A stretch of 64,000 nt of DNA from Trema orientale. Taxonomy: Eukaryota > Streptophyta > Magnoliopsida > Rosales > Cannabaceae. The notes below the pieces were generated by a model that was given only the letters and a program-made list of their open reading frames with translations, made no database searches and was not told the DNA's origin. The DNA is taken from assembly GCA_002914845.1 (NCBI GenBank), contig JXTC01000139.1:638761-702760 (forward strand). Reading direction: 5' to 3'. Made by a program: the position numbers and the translations under genes. Positions 57,851 through 64,000 of this stretch are shown here, one piece after another (position 1 is the stretch's first letter; each line of letters opens with the position of its first letter).

Positions 57851-60800
57851 TGTCATTTCCCTTGAGTAGTGTGTTGTCCAACTAAGCCTCATTAAACTCC
57901 TTAATCAAGTGTTTAATCAAAACTCAATTTATGTATTAGGATAAATTCCACAAATTAGGAAAACTCTAAAACATTAAGTCCCCTGAACTATAGCGGATGT
58001 GACTATTTGCTATAGCTCATCAAGCTTGACCTTGCTTCTTCTTAGATCTGAAAACTGAAGGAGCTCATTGATGGTTTCTTCAAAGATATCTCTTTTAACT
58101 TGAGAGAAGAGCGGATGCAAATAGCAGGCAGGCATGGAAAGTGTATGGCTCTAGTCAGGATCCAAATAGTCATGCCGAAACATTTCTATTAGATTGCCCA
58201 ACTCAAATAATGTCTTATTAAAACCTCAATAGAGCAAAATCCAGTATGAAAAATCTCTAAAAAGGGAAAAAAGTACACTGCATGTCAGCCTTACTAGGGA
58301 CCTCCATAATTGTGTTGTTCCAGTGTCTGTGTTGATGCCTCACATAGAGTTGCATACTCTAACTTTTAACGTCCAACTTCATATAGATCAGTGAGGTCTT
58401 TGGAGGTACCTAAACCAGAGAGATTATGGTCCATGTAGCTTTTGCCGCTAGGTTGACCCTTCATATATAATGACGAGGAAAGCATCCTGTAAAAGGAAAT
58501 AAAGCACTTCCCCCGAGCCTTGTACGCTTTTGTCATATAAAGAAGCTTGTTTTGATAATTCAAGTATTGAAAATGCATGTATGTAGGATAAGCAAGTATA
58601 ATCATACTTTGGCCGAAAAGGAGCAAGTAAACATTTACATGCATGAGGAGAAGCTCGAATTTTTACATAAAAAAAATGAACATAATAAGCAAGCTTGAAT
58701 ATAACAATTAGTCAAGATAAGCAAGCATACAAGCTCTTAAAAATTTTGTTGTCACAGAAAATATTAAGCTTGAGCCTAAGCGTGAGACAACAAATAAATA
58801 GCTCAATTATTTGCAAAATGAATGGCAAGTGAAAATGAGCTCAAGATAATTTAGTAAGAGTATAAGGCACAATAGTAGTCATTTCGGCCACTTGTGATTT
58901 GAAAACCCGAGAAGCTCAAGTGCACATGAATAGATAATTATGCAAGAATTGCGTGAAAAATAGGTGGCAGTACCCAAGACTTCCAAGAGATCTATAATGA
59001 TCCTTGCGTGGTTATTTTATGTAGAAAGGTGGCAAAGTATGTCATAATGTATGGCATATGATGCTAGCAAGTAATATAGGCACAGAATATATGTAAAATA
59101 TGATATAAAAGCTAGGAGCACATGTGAAATTCATATACATATTCTTCATGAGCATATTATCATCATGGCATGTACATATACTTGAAGTAGATTCATGGAT
59201 TGAGCATGATAGTATATGCAAGGACTTGTAAATAATAAGCATGGAGGCTAAGGAAAGTAGGTACAAGTAAGATTTTCACATACATTTATTTAAAAATCAA
59301 ATACAGAATATGCTTAGTTAAGAAAAGAAGAGAAGGCAATGATTTCACATATGATAATTCATGTGAAAATTTCAAAAATTGCTAAGCATGTCAAGAGGCA
59401 TGTGAAACTAGTTTCGTAGCTAATATCAGGCATGTATATACTCAAGATAATTCATGTTCTCAGATATAGCAATTGATCGAGACTTTAGACATGTCAAACT
59501 AGAGTGAAACAAGAAAATTGAAGTGCTCAAGGGTCATAAACCACACAATATTTTGTCAAAAATTCTTGAATAAAGGTAAAAGTGCTCTTAGGCGCCAAAA
59601 GAGAAACTTATACCATGAATTTTGAAAAATGACAACGATGATGCATGACCATGGCCCAAAATGATGATGGGTGCAAGTGAGACTAATCAGGCCCAAGCAC
59701 AAGATTAGTACCAAAAGATTCAATCATGCATGTAAAGATAGTGCAAATAATTGACCAGGTGATAAGGGAATGAACATGAAATTATGGCTTAAGATGCAAA
59801 AAGTGGCATTTTTAGAAAATTGAATGGGCGATAAGAGGCTCAGCCCAGTTTTTGGAGATATAAATAGATTTTATAAAAATGCCATAATTAGAAAACACGT
59901 GTACCGTACAATATATGATTTATGAGAAATGCTCATTTTGACAAAAGCGGTAAAAAAAATGTAATTGGGCCTCACTAATGATATTAATATGAGATTGGTA
60001 AAAATCTTAGGATAGATTTCAAACTTTGTTGAAGTCATGATGACCTATTGGGCTTTAATATAATAGCCTACATGCTGTAGCCTAATGATGGCTTCATGTT
60101 GCATGCATGTAATGTAAATGACATTCGAGGAACTTCCTTCGTGAGCTTAAATTGCACATCCTCGAGATGGCTTGGTTTGATATCCCTACTTTTTGCAAGT
60201 AAATAATTTTCTTGCACAACAGAGGAATTAGTCCAGATAAAAATTTAAATCAAGAAAGATAAGCACTGGGGATATTTTGAAAATAAAACTAAGTCCATAG
60301 TGTCTTATTAAATTTCTTGGGAGGGAAATAATATTTTAGAAGGAATACAGTCCCCAGTCATTTGAATAACTATTGGATAGAGGTAGACTCAATCCCCAGT
60401 ATTTTGTAAAATATTTTAGCAATCTCCTTATACTTTTAAAAGGGTGGAGAGGTAGTGATGCTAAAAATTGACTAATTATACTTGAAAAATATTTGCCCAA
60501 AAATTAGTCGTAAAAAGATACTTATGATAATTATTAGGAAGTACTCGAGAATAGGAGATTTAATTCTCAGAAATCACGAGGTTTTGAAAAGATATTCTAG
60601 AAGGTAAAGAATATCTAGAAATTATTACCAGCATTTGTAAGAAAATATGCCACTTGTGAAAAAAGGAAATCGGGAGTTTGTGGCAAGATACTTATTGAGC
60701 AAGAAGCGATAAGGTTTTATAGTAGCTGCATGAAAAAAGTATAAAAATCATCATGCAGACAAACTCATAGTTAGGAGTGAAGAAACTAAATACAAAAAAT

Positions 60801-61384
60801 TTAGAGAATATAAAATTTTGAAAGCGTGTAGAAGAGTACTCATCAGTTTGACGTGATGAGGCTCTGGAATGACTGCATGAGAAAAGTGTGAGAAATCTTC
60901 TATTCTCTTTCTAATAGTTGCTCTGTGGCGGTTAGCGGAAGTTAGTTAGTAGTTGTGAGAGTCTAAAATGATCAAGTCTAGGGTCTTTTGGTGTGGTTAA
61001 GAGTTCAATTTTGTGTCATTCTGGTGGTAGAATTTGAGCACTGATCAGTTCGTTGAGGCTAGCAAGATTGGTGTAACCTTACTGTTCATAAGCCGTTTTA
61101 TCCTGAGAAATATACGCCGTTGGCACACCTCTTAGCACCTCAGTAAAGAGGTGTAACTGCTTTAAAGAAATTGTGTAAAACATAAGACTCGGTTTGGTTT
61201 TCTTAAACTCTTTTGTTGTTTTCGTAATTATGATAGTTGTTATTAATATAGCTATAGTAAATTAATTGTGATTTATTTTACTACGACATTTGTTATAATA
61301 TTGTTGTTTATATAGCATTTATATTTCTAGATTTATTATTATTTACAATATTTTTCTTACAACTACTACTACTACATAAAGCAA
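57851..61384. other. Unassigned repeat-like AT-rich sequence
   Basis: No coding region with recognisable similarity was found. Composition and lack of conserved frames suggest old retrotransposon LTR or spacer material, but no termini or TSDs could be defined. Confidence 0.4.
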
Positions 61385-61530
61385 AGCATGTACGTCTCTT
61401 ATCTGTTTTAAGCATCCTGAATATAAAGAAAGAGAGACAGGTTCAATGGCTTGATCATGTGATAGATGCTTTAGCTGAAACGGTTGATGCTCTTCCACAA
61501 CTTGTGCCAAAATGGATTGTCGTTTATTGA
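61385..61530 (+). pseudogene. Exon-like fragment of unknown origin
   Basis: One plus-strand frame reads a plausible stretch (QVQWLDHVIDALAETVDAL, then PQLVPKWIVVY and TGA at 61528-61530) with normal protein composition, preceded by a T-rich stretch like an intron end. There is no start codon or upstream exon. The LVPxW ending faintly resembles CDT1-type replication licensing proteins, but that is weak. It may be a captured gene fragment or chance. Confidence 0.25.
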
Positions 61531-61680
61531 CAATTTATTTCATACAAATACAAAATTAAATGATTTCACTAGAAAGAGACTCTTTGCTTTGCAATTTTGG
61601 ACCACTTGACTTGTCCTCCTCTCCTCCTCTTCAGCCAGCAACCCTTTACCTCTCGATATCATCTCAATTATTCATATCAA

Positions 61681-61684
<4 letters not shown>

Positions 61685-61725
<41 letters not shown>
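61685..61725. repeat. (CT)n microsatellite
   Basis: About 20 uninterrupted CT dinucleotides. Confidence 0.95.
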
Positions 61726-61728
<3 letters not shown>

Positions 61729-62459
61729 AATTCTCTACTTTATTAAGTTATATATATATATACACAAACAACTTTACTTACACATACCTAACCTCACTTT
61801 TGCTTGTACCAAACTCTTGAGTATATCTTCCAACTTTCTTTTCATTTAAAAATTGTTCACTTCACCAAATCTTACATTAACACTGTATGTCATACACCAA
61901 CTAATGTAAAATTTATACGTTATAAGATTTTCAAAGTAGAAATCTAAATCTTTCAAGTTGAGTTGATTTGAATAACTATAAATATAAAAAAGTCCAGGGT
62001 ATGTAGCACAAATCTTTGTATTGATGTTTGTTCACTCATATAGTCTGGACTTATCTACACTTAGCTTAAAAACAACCTTTTGCCCTGAGTTTTGGGGATT
62101 GAAATTTTTGGACCCTTTTACCCTGAATTCTGGGACGATCCATTTGAAATTTTGAACTGCTGATGTAATAAATTGATGACTAATCCATCTTACTAACAAA
62201 AACAGCAAAACCCCATTCACTTAAATGATGTAGATGTTGCAGATAGAATTTTGTGTTCCAGTTAGTCACACGTTTTGTTTGATTATATTATATTACGTAT
62301 ATTATATATATGCAGTATCATCAAGTCTGTAGATCATTAATTTCTGATGTATACTTGTACTGAAAGCCTGAAACAACTATAGCTCATTAGCTTTGTCCAA
62401 TTGCAGATTCAAAACTTCTTCACATGTATGTACTACCAAAATATTAATCCAAAAATCTT
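61726..62459. other. AT-rich spacer
   Basis: No gene, RNA or mobile element recognised. Confidence 0.5.
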
Positions 62460-62816
62460 GGCCCGTTTGTTTCAACCATTCCATTCCATTGGAATGGAAA
62501 ATCCATTTTAATGGGTGTTTGTTTCAACAACTCTAATTTTTCCATTCAAATGGTCTTTTAGAATGGGTGTTTGTTTCAACAATTCAATTTTTCTATTCAA
62601 ATGGTTCATCAGTCACATCAACTATTTGAATGGATTTTTGTGTCTTGGATGAGAATGGAGGGGAGGAGGTGTTTTTGAATGGTCCATTCCAATACTCCCA
62701 TTCTAATTATAACACATTCTAATATTTTTCCATTCAAATGTCTCCCATTCCAATTATAACCCATTCTAGAATTTCCATTTAAATACACCCATTTAAATGG
62801 GTGAACCAAACGGGGT
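62460..62816. mobile_element. MITE-like element
   Basis: The left end reads 'ggcccgtttgtttcaaccat'. The right end, on the minus strand, reads 'accccgtttggttcacccat', so the ends are inverted repeats. The interior is built of repeated 'ccattccaat', 'ccattcaaatgg' and 'gggtgtttgtttcaacaa' words in both orientations. It has no coding capacity. The ends resemble PIF/Harbinger- or hAT-type MITEs; no clear TSD was found, so the superfamily is open. Confidence 0.7.
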
Positions 62817-63259
62817 ATTCAGCATAAGAAAAAATGCAGACAACAAGCTTTGATATAATTTTCCTTCCTTTTTTATATTGTCCTCCTGCTGAACCATACT
62901 ATCTTCTGGGAGTCAAGAAACTCGGATATATTGCTAAGGTAAGTCCAATGAGGAATCGGACCGCATACCACAGACAAGGTTTTTTTTTTTTTTTTCGGGT
63001 TAAAAGACCCCAAACAATGTTGATGTAATAGAATTGTATTTTATTCTCCAGATGAAATGTAAAAGGAACTTGTTCAATTCCCTTTGGATAAAGCCAAAGG
63101 CCTCAAATGAATGAAAACAAAGAAGAATTGCAGTTCTGTAAAGATTTACTCACTTCATGTAAAAGTTTATAGATATGTTAGTATTACTTACATGATCACG
63201 ATCATGATATCAAAACGTATTTACAATTCAGTGATACGGTTTTGTCACTAAGACTAAGA
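62817..63259 (-). other. 3' flank of the second CCX gene
   Basis: This is the presumed 3' untranslated region of the minus-strand CCX gene plus spacer. On the minus strand AATAAA occurs at 63039-63044, about 215 bases after the stop, and could be a polyadenylation signal. No other feature was seen. Confidence 0.4.
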
Positions 63260-64000
63260 CTAGTAGGCATCTAGTTGGGAAGATCCAAGAGCTTGAATCA
63301 CACTCCAAGAAATAGAAACAATGTATATAACCAAAAGCCCTCCTCCAAAGGCCCCTTCAAGCTTCATATCTCTCCTTGGCAAAATCAAAAGTGACCAAAG
63401 CAAGGCTGCTGCTAAGAAACCCAATGTCTGAAAGAGGTAAGGGTCCCTTGGGATGGCCACAGATGATGGATACTTGGACCAACAATACCAAACAAGGGAC
63501 AAACCCAAACCAAACAAAGTGTTGAAGATAGGACCAGCATAGCAGCCTGCGAAAGCAATCTGAGCCCCTTCTGCTCCGCCATTCAATGCCATTGTCAAAT
63601 TGGTCACCAAATCCCCAAGTGAGTTTCCCCAGGCCAGAACAGTGAGTCCTAGAATGGAAGGATTCACACCAAACATGTGGGCTAGGGATACTAATAGTCC
63701 CACCAATTCTTGAGCTGTGATATAGCTCCAAGTGACACTCATCAAGAACCCTCCAGCTAGCCATGGGAATATGCAACTCTTTGGAGGGCTTGACTTCTCG
63801 GTAGTCAAACATGAGACAACCCCAAATCCTATCCCAAATAGCAGCCCAACTCCATAGATCACCAGCCTCAAGGTTTCACTATTTTCAATTTGGCTGCTCC
63901 CAAGGGTTGACAAGAGCAATGGTGCTAAGGTTACGGAAGCAACCGCATACCCCTTTGACCATCTCTCTTCACTAACAACAGGAATAGTCAGTCTCCTAGG
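63260..64000 (-). CDS. Cation/calcium exchanger (CCX family), C-terminal part, runs off window
   Basis: The minus-strand frame is open from the window edge (64000) to TAG at 63260-63262, giving 246 residues of a larger protein. It begins PRRLTIPVVSEERWSKGYAV, aligning with the start of the second half of the 8959-10779 protein (PRRATIPVVTEDQWSKPYAV). It contains the alpha-2 ion-binding motif GNSLGD within LTVLAWGNSLGDL, plus further membrane segments (CIFPWLAGGFLMSVTWSY, GFLAAALLWSLLI). It ends SSQLDAY. Family members exchange Ca2+ or monovalent cations for Na+/K+ or protons across membranes. The first half, with the GNGAPD motif, must lie beyond 64000. The part seen is intact and has no intron. 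Confidence 0.93.
   Translation of the reverse strand, partial: PRRLTIPVVSEERWSKGYAVASVTLAPLLLSTLGSSQIENSETLRLVIYGVGLLFGIGFGVVSCLTTEKSSPPKSCIFPWLAGGFLMSVTWSYITAQELVGLLVSLAHMFGVNPSILGLTVLAWGNSLGDLVTNLTMALNGGAEGAQIAFAGCYAGPIFNTLFGLGLSLVWYCWSKYPSSVAIPRDPYLFQTLGFLAAALLWSLLILPRRDMKLEGAFGGGLLVIYIVSISWSVIQALGSSQLDAY

Noticed and set aside
1..64000. tRNA, rRNA or snoRNA genes
   Set aside because: No cloverleaf with A/B boxes or rRNA-like conserved stretch was recognised by eye; the tRNA-like matches are retroelement primer-binding sites.

Overview
The window looks like a repeat-rich nuclear region of a flowering plant, probably a eudicot. It is AT-rich and has two plant-type cation/calcium exchanger (CCX) genes. 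It also carries typical plant transposable elements with recognisable ends: Ty3/gypsy, Ty1/copia, LINE-L1, MULE, CACTA and MITE. I saw no CRISPR array, bacterial operon, rRNA or tRNA gene. Four runs of N mark assembly gaps: 11650-11702, 23926-24188, 27290 (one base) and 38062-38526.

The only convincing host genes are at the two edges. An intact single-exon CCX gene lies on the plus strand at 8959-10779. The 3' part of a second CCX gene lies on the minus strand at 63260-64000 and runs off the window. They are convergent paralogues, and the roughly 52 kb between them is almost entirely transposon sequence and AT-rich spacer.

Layout. 1-133: end of a copia LTR. 3396-7394: solo LTR with a perfect 5-bp target-site duplication (TSD), containing a non-autonomous CACTA element (5462-7270). 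8790-10779: leader with two stacked uORFs, then the CCX gene. 12653-18833: Tat/Athila-like gypsy element with a perfect TSD and a decayed pol. 18886-21805: possible hAT-like relic containing a solo LTR (19006-20619). 23295-23552: MITE. 23831-30134: MULE with a 9-bp TSD, a DUF1985 gene, a truncated Ulp1-type peptidase and a frameshifted transposase. A 1.4-kb stretch of the MULE appears twice around a single N, probably an unmerged contig overlap. 31033-40509: Del/Tekay-like chromovirus. 40510-56070: LINE split by a nest consisting of an outer solo LTR, itself hit by two related solo LTRs and one complete non-autonomous copia element. 56070-62460: mostly unassigned repeat. 62460-62816: MITE. 63260-64000: second CCX gene.

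The most unusual observation is in the 3' LTR of the chromovirus. Bases 40090-40444 are the base-by-base complement of 5' LTR bases 33011-33364, in the same left-to-right order and not reversed. The two LTRs align normally on both sides. No known DNA rearrangement makes a parallel complement, so a sequence-processing artefact is the leading explanation, but the signal itself is unmistakable.

Other points of interest are an intron-like 67-bp gag/protease junction in the chromovirus, a GC-rich islet inside an extremely AT-rich copia interior, and inverted arrays of a TCGAAA-type motif at both MULE ends. All alignments were made by eye, so percentages and some boundaries are approximate.
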